64,000 nt of DNA, from IMG/VR virus record IMGVR_UViG_3300027754_000034, positions 124,001 to 188,000 of that record; one strand, 5' to 3'. Numbering within the stretch: position 1 is the stretch's first letter; each line of letters starts with the position of its first letter. The notes below the pieces were generated by a model that saw nothing but the letters and a program-made list of their open reading frames with translations, searched no databases and was not told where the DNA came from. Below are positions 49,116-57,739 of the stretch, piece by piece. The position numbers were made by a program, and so were the translations under genes. This DNA is from a virus.

Positions 49116-50405
49116 ATGATCACCTATTTCGTCTGGGGAGATCGCGTTGCACCACTGCATTAATTCAGGAAATTTATTATTTACTTCTTCAAACATTTTA
49201 AATGCTATTCTTCTATATGAAATATGACCTTGAGGCTTAGTTCTCAATTCAGTGATATAATATAACTCCGCTAGGTCCATCTTAAATATACTACGATGTA
49301 AATAACCCATGGGAATGATGTACTGGTATATGTCATTGTCATGAATTACTGTGTCTTCTTCGTAATTCAATAACTGATCCATAACGTTCCTATATTTTTC
49401 CTCCAGGGGTGTGTTAACAAAGTCATCCGGCACTGAGTACCCATAGTATGTAGTTAAAGGTTCAGGAAATTGTTCACACCTTCGATGTCTTTGTAAGTCT
49501 CTATATGCCCCATAATCCATTATTATCTCTAATGTGAAATCTACTAATCTAAATATTTCAACAGTTCTTCTATTTCCTCTTTTATTCATCAGTGTATTCA
49601 ATTCCCCCCATTCCATACCATATATGCTCTTTGCATATTTCTTCATTTTCTCGAAGGACTTAAGGTCGCAATTTAGTATCTTTACTGATTCTTTATCTTT
49701 TACAAAATAATCTGGTATGATCGCCTTCAACCTTGGTTCAAAATTATCTGGTTCAATTCCCCCCAATAATGAAGGACATAATTCCGAAGCACATTTTAAA
49801 ACCTCTGCACCTATGGTTCGTATCTCCGGATTTTTATGCCCTAAAGCCTCCGATATCAAATATCTTAAATCCCTAAGATTTATTACGCAAGCCAAGTTGG
49901 TTCCTGTTCCAGCTGGTAATAAGTATCTAAGACTATCAAAAGCCCTGGCTTTTACTCTATTTTCATTAATGTCTTGAGTTCCAATGAGGCATGCTGCTCT
50001 ATCTAGAGCAGCATGATGCATTTCATCATACGCTTCATAATATCTTTTAGCAAAGTTCGTAAGTGTTGTATTACCAGGTAAGGGATTAATAAAACTATCC
50101 TTACTAAAATATTGATATCTGGTACTTTTCTCTGAATAGCCTGCTCTTTGATATTTTTCTATGAATTTAGATGCAATTATACTAATTCCTTCAAAGCAAA
50201 TAGGGATTACAGCTAGCTCTGCAACACTAGAATGACCATAACTTATAGTCCATTTAGAATGGAATTTATTCGCTTCTTCGTTAGTTAACGTGTTTATTAT
50301 ATCCTTTGCAGATAAGGACGACCTAGAATACTTAGCAAGAGTAGTGGCTTGAATGGAAGGAGGTAATAAATTTCCATCCTTAGATTTAAGAACATATATA
50401 TCCAT
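49110..50405 (-). CDS. thyX: flavin-dependent thymidylate synthase ThyX, double-length
   Basis: 431 residues from ATG 50405 (MDIYVLKSKDG, AGGATTCTTT before it). 'IEKYQRAGYSEKSTRYQYF' in the N-terminal half corresponds to the ThyX RHRxxSxNExSxRY motif, and 'YRDLQRHRRCEQFPEPLTTYYGY' in the C-terminal half looks like a second, degenerate copy. So the protein resembles two fused ThyX folds; ordinary ThyX has 220-260 residues. The enzyme methylates dUMP using methylene-tetrahydrofolate and FAD. An internal 12-bp perfect inverted repeat lies at 49990-50015. The N-terminal half probably holds the active residues, though it lacks the first RHR in usual form. Confidence 0.82.
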   Translation of the reverse strand: MDIYVLKSKDGNLLPPSIQATTLAKYSRSSLSAKDIINTLTNEEANKFHSKWTISYGHSSVAELAVIPICFEGISIIASKFIEKYQRAGYSEKSTRYQYFSKDSFINPLPGNTTLTNFAKRYYEAYDEMHHAALDRAACLIGTQDINENRVKARAFDSLRYLLPAGTGTNLACVINLRDLRYLISEALGHKNPEIRTIGAEVLKCASELCPSLLGGIEPDNFEPRLKAIIPDYFVKDKESVKILNCDLKSFEKMKKYAKSIYGMEWGELNTLMNKRGNRRTVEIFRLVDFTLEIIMDYGAYRDLQRHRRCEQFPEPLTTYYGYSVPDDFVNTPLEEKYRNVMDQLLNYEEDTVIHDNDIYQYIIPMGYLHRSIFKMDLAELYYITELRTKPQGHISYRRIAFKMFEEVNNKFPELMQWCNAISPDEIGDHL

Positions 50406-50455
50406 AAAGAATCCTACATTCATATAATGATTCTAACAATGGAATTGGTAAGGTA

Positions 50456-51025
50456 ATGCTGGAGATTACAAAAATGTTAAATGCGGAACTAATAGAGAGA
50501 ATATCTAAAACGAAAATAAATGTGAACCCTGAAGTTTATTCACATGAAATTCAAAAAGCTTTTCTACCATGGGATGTAGATTTATCTCCCTCTGCCTTAT
50601 ACGGGTGTAGTGTTGGATGCAGGAAGTCCATGGGAATTAAAACCCCAGAAGTAAAATGGATAAGTGTTAAAAGATGGGTGAATATAACACCAATGGGTGT
50701 TACCCTCCCACCAGGGTGTTATTTATCAATTAAAAGAAAAGAAACATTTGAAGCCACTCCGACACCCAAATTCATAAAACAAGATTTCGTTTTAGTATTA
50801 TTTCCACATGGGAATGTGTGGTCACAAAAAGAAGAAGATGATCCAATTACGGAAGAATGGTTATGGTCAGAAGAAAACGGAAAAACCATCTTCGAAATGC
50901 TCATAAATAAGGATTATGACAGACCGATATCTGGATATTTTTCTTCCTGCTATGGATATATGAAGAAAAATCCTGAACAAATCGGAATACACCTAAAGAG
51001 AAAGAAAAATCTCACTAAGGTGTGA
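50456..51025 (+). CDS. hypothetical protein
   Basis: 189 residues, MLEITKMLNAELIERISKT. Beta-rich, with 'GVTLPPGCYLSIKRKETF' and 'KQDFVLVLFPHGNVWSQKEEDDPITEEWLWSEENG'. Divergent from ThyX with 50 bases between starts. No family recognised. Confidence 0.65.
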   Translation: MLEITKMLNAELIERISKTKINVNPEVYSHEIQKAFLPWDVDLSPSALYGCSVGCRKSMGIKTPEVKWISVKRWVNITPMGVTLPPGCYLSIKRKETFEATPTPKFIKQDFVLVLFPHGNVWSQKEEDDPITEEWLWSEENGKTIFEMLINKDYDRPISGYFSSCYGYMKKNPEQIGIHLKRKKNLTKV

Positions 51026-51027
51026 AA

Positions 51028-51237
51028 TCATTCAAGTCGTATGAAAGGAAGTCCCACTAAATTTCTCCTTATGGACTCTCTTTCTTCTGATGAATTCGTT
51101 TTTATTATTAAATGACTGTCGGACCAATGAATACTTAGGGCTTCATATGGTAACTCGGTGGTTCCGATCCATAATCTTATTCCATTCTGATTTATCGCTA
51201 TAGTTACTGAGTCCATCGAAAATACCTTAGGCTTCAT
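51028..51237 (-). CDS. hypothetical small protein
   Basis: 69 residues, MKPKVFSMDSVTIAINQNGIRLWIGTTELPYEALSIHW. All-beta, possibly a small barrel. It follows the glycosyltransferase/TPR gene by 24 bases and may be cotranscribed. Function unknown. Confidence 0.6.
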   Translation of the reverse strand: MKPKVFSMDSVTIAINQNGIRLWIGTTELPYEALSIHWSDSHLIIKTNSSEERESIRRNLVGLPFIRLE

Positions 51238-51261
51238 AAAGACATTTTGAGTATAAAAGAA

Positions 51262-52296
51262 TTACTTTTTATATAACCTATTCACATTATTCAAGGCCCA
51301 TTCTTCCAATTCTGATTTTCCTAGTCTTTTTGCCGACCACCTAATTATATCATAGGGTCCTTCATGTAAGGCTGCTGGATGTCGAAAACCTATTCTATAT
51401 ACCGATGTTCCAAGTCCACTATCTAGTCCCATATTAATCGCTTGTCTCGACCAGATTATTGCTTTATCAAACATGTTGAGATGATAACTACAAAATCCTG
51501 CCAACCAATACAACTCCGCGATGCCAGGATGTCTACCTATCCCTCTCGCACATGATTCCAAAGCTTTCTGATATTCATTTTTCTTAATAAAGCAACCAGC
51601 CATTTTGAACATACTCCAAGCAGATTCTTCATCCCAGCCGTTCAAATTATGGCAAGATTCATAAGCTAGTATGGCGTCATCTAATTTATTTAAATTATTG
51701 TAAGTGTCTCCTAAATAATAAAACCACCTCGGATCTTTCGCATTTTCCTTTGTATGCTTTTCTAAAATTTCGGCATCTCTCTTTAGTTTGTGCTGCATCT
51801 GTTCAGCAGTCTTACGTAACTCACTAAAATTAGCATTAGGGGCATTGTGGCACCCCACAGAATGTGCAGGGTAAACCTCATGGGTAGGACCATAAAAAGC
51901 ACTGGATATAGGCAACCGAAAACATCGTGCTTTATAATATGTCTTCCCAACATCCATTATGGATATGCAGTTTTCTTTTGTAAGAGACATTAGTTTTCTT
52001 AAGTCATCGTTATTCTGGTGAATTCTTTCGTCCGTATCTAGAATTATCGCCCAATCACCACCGTGGTTATGCGCCGACAATAGTGTGAAATTCCGAGCAG
52101 CTGCAAAGTCATTGATCCATGGGAAAGATTCTATTATGAGTCTTTCTCCACATACATCTTTAGCTACTTCTAAAGTTTGGTCTGTAATGCCTGTATCAAC
52201 CACCAAGAATTTATCGACTATATCATATACGCTTTTTAAGGCATCTGATATTATACTCTGATTATTTCCAGATAGAGTTACACTTATGACCTTCAT
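51262..52296 (-). CDS. family 2 glycosyltransferase with TPR repeats
   Basis: 344 residues. Residues 1-110 are a GT2 domain: 'VISVTLSGNNQSIISDALKSV', 'VDKFLVVDTGITDQT', 'FPWINDFAAARNFTL' and 'DWAIILDTDERI' (DxD). Residues about 185-310 are TPR-like helices ('DPRWFYYLGDTYNNLNKLDDAILAYE'; 'KNEYQKALESCARGI'; 'AELYWLAGFCSYHLNMFDKAI'). The architecture is known from SunS-like and phage glycosyltransferases that recognise protein or surface acceptors. Acceptor unknown. Confidence 0.88.
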   Translation of the reverse strand: MKVISVTLSGNNQSIISDALKSVYDIVDKFLVVDTGITDQTLEVAKDVCGERLIIESFPWINDFAAARNFTLLSAHNHGGDWAIILDTDERIHQNNDDLRKLMSLTKENCISIMDVGKTYYKARCFRLPISSAFYGPTHEVYPAHSVGCHNAPNANFSELRKTAEQMQHKLKRDAEILEKHTKENAKDPRWFYYLGDTYNNLNKLDDAILAYESCHNLNGWDEESAWSMFKMAGCFIKKNEYQKALESCARGIGRHPGIAELYWLAGFCSYHLNMFDKAIIWSRQAINMGLDSGLGTSVYRIGFRHPAALHEGPYDIIRWSAKRLGKSELEEWALNNVNRLYKK

Positions 52297-52358
52297 AACT
52301 AAGTTATTTTACTAATTGAGTTGTCGCATCATTACTTTATTTATGGTATGTGAAAATC

Positions 52359-52766
52359 ATGGGAATTTTTAGCAAGTTAAAACATAAAATAGCCGTAACC
52401 AAAAGCAATAGAAGAGAAAAAAGAAAAGAAAAACTCCGTTCCCCTAAGTGGTCTTCTACCAGGGATTCATTTTTAAAAAGTCACAATACTTGCTCTGTGT
52501 GTATGGGAACCAGTAATCTACAAGTACACCACATAAAACCATTCCATAAATATCCCGAACTAGAATTAGACTCTGAAAATCTTATTACATTATGTATGGG
52601 CGACAAGGATTGCCACTTAGGAATAGGTCATGGAGGATCCTTTGATTTTTATAATCCAAAGGTTCGAGAAGATGTAAAACTGCTTACGGAAAAATTGTCT
52701 TTATTTGATAAATTGAAAACAGAAATAAAGCAAAGAAGATTTTCTAATACTAATAAATCCCTCTAA
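52359..52766 (+). CDS. HNH endonuclease
   Basis: 135 residues from ATG 52359 (MGIFSKLKHKIAV). 'CSVCMGTSNLQVHHIKPFHKYPELELDSENLITLCMGDKDCH' is an HNH domain with its two CxxC-like zinc knuckles and the catalytic HH pair. A basic N-terminus (SNRREKRKEKLR) should bind DNA. Could be a free-standing homing nuclease or part of packaging or recombination; no intron is nearby. Overlaps the convergent gene by 4 bases. Confidence 0.85.
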   Translation: MGIFSKLKHKIAVTKSNRREKRKEKLRSPKWSSTRDSFLKSHNTCSVCMGTSNLQVHHIKPFHKYPELELDSENLITLCMGDKDCHLGIGHGGSFDFYNPKVREDVKLLTEKLSLFDKLKTEIKQRRFSNTNKSL

Positions 52767-53047
52767 TCTCCAATAACGATATCCAAAGACAATAAATTTA
52801 GAGAATATGTGAGTTGCATTTGCGCCACTACGTGGAGGCCATTACTTGGTGTTTCCATGACCTCCCGTATTGATTTTATGTCTTCAGATTCTTGAGCCAG
52901 CTCACATTTATCTAAACTATAACTCTCAATTAATCCTTGCTTACATAATGATTCTAAAAGAATATTAATTTTAACCCGATGAGTTTCTAACGATTTATCT
53001 GTAATTATATAATTAGATATCGTATCACGAATCATTTGCTCTATCAT
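52763..53047 (-). CDS. hypothetical protein
   Basis: 94 residues, MIEQMIRDTISNYIITDKSLETHRVKINILLESLCKQG. Helical first half (HTH-like spacing is possible), beta second half. Its leader contains the 20-bp hairpin at 53136-53185. Function unknown. Confidence 0.6.
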   Translation of the reverse strand: MIEQMIRDTISNYIITDKSLETHRVKINILLESLCKQGLIESYSLDKCELAQESEDIKSIREVMETPSNGLHVVAQMQLTYSLNLLSLDIVIGD

Positions 53048-53135
53048 AAATGAAGTTACACAAAGAATTTCATTTACACCGGATTTGAATTTGTCATATA
53101 CCCTAGTAGTTCCCCGAGCATATGTTCAGGTGAAA

Positions 53136-53185
53136 CGACGCCGTGATCGATCGAGTGTATTCGGGCTCGAACGATCACGGCGTCG
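53136..53185. other. GC-rich 20-bp inverted repeat between divergent genes
   Basis: Arms CGACGCCGTGATCGATCGAG and CTCGAACGATCACGGCGTCG pair with one mismatch around a 10-base loop. It lies between two divergent starts, so it is not a simple terminator. 18 bases of one arm (CGACGCCGTGATCGATCG) are identical to the 3' end of purB at about 1951-1968. Confidence 0.65.
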
Positions 53186-53280
53186 AACGTGAATCCCATT
53201 CTTTTAACATTGGCTTTAAACCTTGATTAAGGCTGCGGAGTCTCACCACGGTTTTTATCTTTTAATGTATACTTCATAGT

Positions 53281-54174
53281 ATGAACCCCGTAAATGCATC
53301 TAATATGATGAAGAGAATGGCTGCCGCGTTAGCGGCATCCAAGTCTCCCAATAAATCTGCCGTAGCAAAAGATCTTATGGCATTATCTGACGCCATAAAC
53401 GGAAATAGAAAAGCTGAGGCTTATTTAACAAATAAATTGGCGGGAGGAAGGACTCACAAAGGAAACATACCACCCCTCCCCATGCAAGGGGAGCGTTTGG
53501 ATTTTTCTGGTATGATCCCTTTAGATAAGGATTTTCATGGGAAGGACCTGTCCGTACTGAACTTCATCGATGAGGATTTACGCAGGGCGCAATTACAAAA
53601 CGCGAAACTTAACGGGAGGGACCTGTCCGGGGCGGACCTGTCCGGGGCGGACCTGACCGGGGCGGACCTGAGCGGTGCGAAACTTAACGAGGCAACCATG
53701 AAAGGGGCGAACCTCACCGGGGCGGACCTGACCGGGGCGGTCCTGACCAACGTAAACCTGTCCGTGGCGAAACTGACCGAGGCGAACCTGTCCGGGGCGA
53801 ACCTGTCCGGGGCGAACCTGTCCGGGGCGAACCTCACCGGGGCGAACCTGTCCGGGGCGAATCTGGACGAGGCATTTCTGATTGATAAGCGGCACCCCGC
53901 ACCCACAGTAAGAGCTGAAGGACACCCAGAAATAGAATTGTTCATCCAAGAAAATCTCAGCAGAAATTATGGAGTTCATACTCTCAATGACTGGTCTGAT
54001 CTCTTGACTGATGCGGTATATGAGGCGTCCGGTGCCTACCATGGTAGTAATTTGAAAGAGCGTGTAAAAGAGGAGCTGATAAAGGAACTATTAGCGGGCA
54101 ATTTTATGAGAGGCATTATAGACTTCAGTGATATTCTGAAAAGACTTCAAATTTCGGATGTAATGATGGCATAA
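53281..54174 (+). CDS. pentapeptide-repeat protein with N- and C-terminal modules
   Basis: 297 residues. Residues 1-35 (NASNMMKRMAAALAASKSPNK) match the N-terminus of the protein at 24909. Residues about 85-200 are pentapeptides (GADLSGADLTGADLSGAKL). Residues about 205-297 match the C-terminus of the protein at 16875 (DWSDLL ... IDFSDILKRLQISDV). It is thus the full-length version from which the other family members appear to be assembled or trimmed. Start ATG 53281. Partner unknown; gyrase-like DNA-mimic function is only a family-level possibility. Confidence 0.88.
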   Translation: MNPVNASNMMKRMAAALAASKSPNKSAVAKDLMALSDAINGNRKAEAYLTNKLAGGRTHKGNIPPLPMQGERLDFSGMIPLDKDFHGKDLSVLNFIDEDLRRAQLQNAKLNGRDLSGADLSGADLTGADLSGAKLNEATMKGANLTGADLTGAVLTNVNLSVAKLTEANLSGANLSGANLSGANLTGANLSGANLDEAFLIDKRHPAPTVRAEGHPEIELFIQENLSRNYGVHTLNDWSDLLTDAVYEASGAYHGSNLKERVKEELIKELLAGNFMRGIIDFSDILKRLQISDVMMA

Positions 54175-54248
54175 TAGTAAAAATGCAACTGAACCATAAT
54201 GATCACCAAACAGAAAACACGTGGATTATTATGGCACCTCACTTGTTG

Positions 54249-54818
54249 TCACTTATTTGATGACCACACCACACGCCGACGACCTTTATCCTTAATATAG
54301 GCTCGAACTATGGATGATATTGGAATGTTTCCAGGATATCTTGCTGTCAAAGCCCCCAATCCCCCTTGCCCATCATCGATCAACAAAGGGTCAGGGGTAA
54401 TCTTCATGGAGTTAATAACCTGAATGATTACATCATTAGGTTCACCCCCGTTTTCGATGAGCTTCATGATCTCGGCCCCAGCTTCTGGATATTCATCCAT
54501 GAACTCGTCAGATGGCGGGTCTCCAAGACTATAACAGTTCACGGAGTCCTCATCCATCAAGAGAGGTCCAGGTGGAACCACCTCGATGATTACAACCTCA
54601 TCGTCTGATAGTTTTAGAATTTCCTGATAATTGTTGGCCCCTTTCATATTATTTATGAGATAAACCCCTTCTCCCGTCTTATATCCTCCCCATTTAACAT
54701 TATTAGAAGTCTTTTTCAGTCCGCTCTTAAGAATAGATTTCAACAACTTCCGATTCGTAACATGAAACCATTTATTACCGCCAGCAGCCACCCGATAGGC
54801 AACAGTGTAGAGATTCAT
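54249..54818 (-). CDS. possible ADP-ribosyltransferase-fold protein
   Basis: 189 residues from ATG 54818 (AAGGA before it). 'KWFHVTNRKLLKSILKSGLKKTS' followed by 'GEGVYLINNMKGANNY' resembles the His-containing first strand, 'L..IL..GL' helix and 'G.YL' strand of ART/KptA/DarT-like domains. An acidic C-terminal half includes IIEVVPPG and MDEDSVNCYSL. The catalytic Glu or equivalent is not assigned. The C-terminus 'IPISSIVRAYIKDKGRRRVV' is consistent with ART-like end strands. Fold call tentative. Confidence 0.5.
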   Translation of the reverse strand: MNLYTVAYRVAAGGNKWFHVTNRKLLKSILKSGLKKTSNNVKWGGYKTGEGVYLINNMKGANNYQEILKLSDDEVVIIEVVPPGPLLMDEDSVNCYSLGDPPSDEFMDEYPEAGAEIMKLIENGGEPNDVIIQVINSMKITPDPLLIDDGQGGLGALTARYPGNIPISSIVRAYIKDKGRRRVVWSSNK

Positions 54819-54956
54819 AGACATCCTTGTTGAGATAGTAGTATGCTGAATTTTATTATTACGGTGATACTTTTCTTCCTGTTATTTTAAAAAAAAATTC
54901 AGTATCATTTAGCCTTGTTGGTGTTTATCCAGTATAATCTATTTGCGTTTTACTAA

Positions 54957-54985
54957 TTGACTTTTTTGATACGTAGTGTTACAAT
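54957..54985 (+). promoter_or_regulatory. sigma-70-type promoter giving a near-leaderless transcript
   Basis: TTGACT (54957-54962), 17-base spacer, TACAAT (54980-54985), only 6 bases before the ATG at 54992. Transcription would start at or next to the start codon. Confidence 0.6.
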
Positions 54986-54991
54986 GGTTAC

Positions 54992-56515
54992 ATGATTGAG
55001 TTTTTAGATTCTGAATTTACTCTTAGAGAGTTTGGTTATTCAGTTCCTAAAAGATCAGATGATAAATGCTATGCCAAATGCTCACTTGGGAATCATTCTG
55101 TAATAACCACGTTAAGAGCTTTGAAGAGAACTCTTAAGAAGCGTGGGTTATATAGATGTTCTAAGTGCGTTTCTAACTCAGAAGAAGGCAAGCGACACCG
55201 ATCTTTGCAGGCCATTACTTTATGGTCTAATCCAGAAATAGCAAGTTTGATATCTGAAAAATCTAAGGAGTTAGCGAATAGCGAGAAGGGAAGAGCACAA
55301 CGTTCTCTTCAATCAAAGAAGGCGTGGGAGTCAGAACCCTATTCCAGAGTTCAAAAAGACCGAATCGCTAGTTTATTTAAGTCAGAAGAACATCGTAAAT
55401 TAGTATCTGAACGGAATAAAAAGGATTACCAAGAAAATCCTATTAAATATATTGAAGATAAAGTATCCGCGATGTGGTCGGATGCTGCAAAGAAAAAACA
55501 TAAAGAAGCTCTGGCTAGTCCCGAATATAGAGAAACTCACCGCCAGTTAGCCAAAACCAGGTTTGAAAACGATGAGTATAAAGAAAAAATAGCTAAGGGA
55601 CTAGAAAACTTTCCTCGTGGTGGGAAGATGTCCACGCCGGAAAAGCAGGTAAAAGATATTTTAGAAGCTCTTGTACTAGAGTATGTTTATAACAAGGCGG
55701 TAGGCCCTTATAACTTTGACTTCTATATCGAAAAACTTAACCTATATGTTGAGGTACAAGGTGAATATTGGCACAGTCTACCAAATAACGAAAGACGAGA
55801 TCGGGCTAAGTTTTCATACCTAAGAATGGCTTTTCCAGAAGCCAAATTAATTTATCTGTGGGATTATGATTTTAACTCCGGAAACGCTGAATATAAAATT
55901 CGAGAAGCATTAGGGTTATCCCTTAATTCAGCAATCGAGTTTAAGTTCTCAGAATGTTCATTGAGAACAGTTAATTCAACTGAGGCTAAGCCGTTTCTTA
56001 ACAGCTGGCATTACGCGCAATATGGAAAGGCTGCTAAATTTCTCTATGGTGTTTATTTAAACGAGTTATTAATATCAGTTTGCAAAATTGGTCCGGTGAG
56101 CCGTAAAGAAGTCGCTTCGTCAGAAGGATTCACTCCTAAAGAATGCTTCGAACTTGATAGGTTCTGCATTCACCCTTTTTATCATAAGAAAAACCTCGGG
56201 TCTTTTCTATTGAGCCGATCGGTAAAAACTTTCTTTAATGAATTTCCGCAATCTAAAGCATTAGTTAGCTTTTCTGATTCTACCTTCGGGCATGAGGGAA
56301 CTATTTATCGAGCTAGTAATTGGACGGAAGTCAGAAAAGTAAAACCTGATTACATTTATGTGGCTTCTGATGGATGGATTTTACATAAGAAAACCCTATA
56401 TAATCAAGCCGTTTCGGTACATATGACCGAAACGGCTTATGCTTCTAAGCATGGTTATAAAAAAGTATTCGGAAAAGAAAAAACGAAATTCATCACCAAA
56501 CGCTCATGTCGATAA
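54992..56515 (+). CDS. VSR/DUF559-like nuclease fused to a Mom-like acyltransferase domain
   Basis: 507 residues. The N-terminus has 'YRCSKCVSN' and helical repeats (KSEEHRKLVSERNKKDY; SPEYRETHRQLAKTRFEND) like DNA-binding regions of homing enzymes. Residues about 215-300 form a PD-(D/E)XK nuclease of the VSR/DUF559 type ('STPEKQVKDIL', 'YNFDFYIEKLNLYVEVQGEYWH', 'AKLIYLWDYDF'). Residues about 320-490 match the Mom-like family related to GNAT ('HYAQYGKAAKFLYGVYLNELL', 'ELDRFCIHPFYHKKNLGSFLL', 'ALVSFSDSTFGHEGTIYRASNW'). Phage Mu Mom modifies adenine in DNA. A 13-bp inverted repeat lies at 56406-56438. Could be a mobile nuclease or a modifying enzyme. A 23-base convergent overlap with purZ follows. 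Confidence 0.8.
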   Translation: MIEFLDSEFTLREFGYSVPKRSDDKCYAKCSLGNHSVITTLRALKRTLKKRGLYRCSKCVSNSEEGKRHRSLQAITLWSNPEIASLISEKSKELANSEKGRAQRSLQSKKAWESEPYSRVQKDRIASLFKSEEHRKLVSERNKKDYQENPIKYIEDKVSAMWSDAAKKKHKEALASPEYRETHRQLAKTRFENDEYKEKIAKGLENFPRGGKMSTPEKQVKDILEALVLEYVYNKAVGPYNFDFYIEKLNLYVEVQGEYWHSLPNNERRDRAKFSYLRMAFPEAKLIYLWDYDFNSGNAEYKIREALGLSLNSAIEFKFSECSLRTVNSTEAKPFLNSWHYAQYGKAAKFLYGVYLNELLISVCKIGPVSRKEVASSEGFTPKECFELDRFCIHPFYHKKNLGSFLLSRSVKTFFNEFPQSKALVSFSDSTFGHEGTIYRASNWTEVRKVKPDYIYVASDGWILHKKTLYNQAVSVHMTETAYASKHGYKKVFGKEKTKFITKRSCR

Positions 56516-57710
56516 TATCATCATGAACTGCCCCTGTTCCTATTAGGATAACAGGCACCCCAGCAGTTTCTTCTACTTTGTTAATGAAATCGCGGGATTC
56601 TTTAGAAAGACTCTTTAGAGCCTCCTTTCCTCCACGAATCCCATTATCATTCCAGTTTAGATATTGAACGAAGTTCACCGAGATCTTGGTAACCCCGTTT
56701 ACGCGAACGGCGTCTTCCAAGCCTATCCAAGAAAATGTAGAAACTCGTCGAATACGTTTTGTAACTGTTGTACGCTCGCGTTCTGCTAGTTTTTCTGCCT
56801 CTTCTTTAGGCATTCCCGCGTTTTTTGCTACTTGATCCCAGGTCAGCTCTTTACAATCATCGTAAAAGCCTCCTGAATACCCCTTCTGCTCTCCGTCATC
56901 CTCCACCACATTGCCTACGCGGATTGGGTAGGAGCGAAGATTCAGCCAAACATCACCCAGCATACTGGGAGGTACCGCCATGTAGTCCATAGCGGCTTGC
57001 AGGGTGCAGTTCCGACTCGTGCAGAATGGATAATGAGACCCATGGTCTATTGACAGTGCATAACCTTGGCTTCCTTCATGGAGCCAAGTATTACCTTCAT
57101 TAATCAATGAATGCGTGAGATTCCGAAATTCCATGGCAGACACCACCTGAATTTTCTCAAGTGCTTCTGCAATCCCGTTTTCTCCAATATATTTTTGGCA
57201 TTCCGAATCAGATGAAAGCAAGTCTGAGAACACATCTTCTAACTTGCGAGAAGCCACCACTGAGGCGTTTGGCTTTCGAAGAATCTTATCAGACAAAGCC
57301 GTTCCTGATCCCTGCATCGTGGAGGCAATGTGTTTGGTGGACTCCATACCATCTCGCTCACGAGAGGCATGTTCATCTGTCACATAAAGAGCTCGATCAT
57401 GAATGAAGAGACGAGGATTGCCACATTCATGCCATTCCTTCAAAAGCTGCTTCGGGGCAAATCCGGAACCTGGGCTTACAAATCCCACCATTCCAATCCC
57501 ATTCACCTTCTTAAGGATCAGAGCCGTTGGAATGGCCTTGGATACGAATTTTGTTCCATCTGCAAATATGGCGGAGTGACCGGCATTCGGAAGATTCGCG
57601 GAGGAGACGTTCACCACCCCATATTTATCAGCCAGGTATGTTGATATCTTTCCTTTCCCACTCGATCCCCACGCCTGATCCAAAATTACGTTAAATTTAC
57701 CGTTCTTCAA
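56493..57710 (-). CDS. purZ: PurZ-type (2-amino-2'-deoxyadenylosuccinate) synthetase
   Basis: 405 residues from a TTG at 57710 with GGAGG five bases before. It belongs to the adenylosuccinate synthetase superfamily but differs from PurA at key points. 'AWGSSGKGK' (14-21) replaces PurA 'QWGDEGKGK', losing the catalytic Asp; 'ANLPNAGHS' replaces 'GGHNAGHT'; 'CTSRNCT' replaces 'TSSNTTA'; 'SYPIRVGN', 'KELTWDQV' and 'TTVTKRIRRVSTFS' follow. These match PurZ of aminoadenine phages as I recall the PhiVC8 sequence. PurZ joins dGMP and aspartate with ATP; a PurB then releases fumarate to give dZMP. PurB is at 1933-3234 and dNMP kinase at 47106. Confidence 0.85.
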   Translation of the reverse strand: MKNGKFNVILDQAWGSSGKGKISTYLADKYGVVNVSSANLPNAGHSAIFADGTKFVSKAIPTALILKKVNGIGMVGFVSPGSGFAPKQLLKEWHECGNPRLFIHDRALYVTDEHASRERDGMESTKHIASTMQGSGTALSDKILRKPNASVVASRKLEDVFSDLLSSDSECQKYIGENGIAEALEKIQVVSAMEFRNLTHSLINEGNTWLHEGSQGYALSIDHGSHYPFCTSRNCTLQAAMDYMAVPPSMLGDVWLNLRSYPIRVGNVVEDDGEQKGYSGGFYDDCKELTWDQVAKNAGMPKEEAEKLAERERTTVTKRIRRVSTFSWIGLEDAVRVNGVTKISVNFVQYLNWNDNGIRGGKEALKSLSKESRDFINKVEETAGVPVILIGTGAVHDDIIDMSVW

Positions 57711-57739
57711 TGCAACCTCCGTGTTTAGAGACTATACAT

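Noticed and set aside
56493-57710. Ordinary host-type PurA
   Set aside because: The Asp of the PurA WGDEGKGK motif is replaced by Ser, and several other motifs follow PurZ instead.
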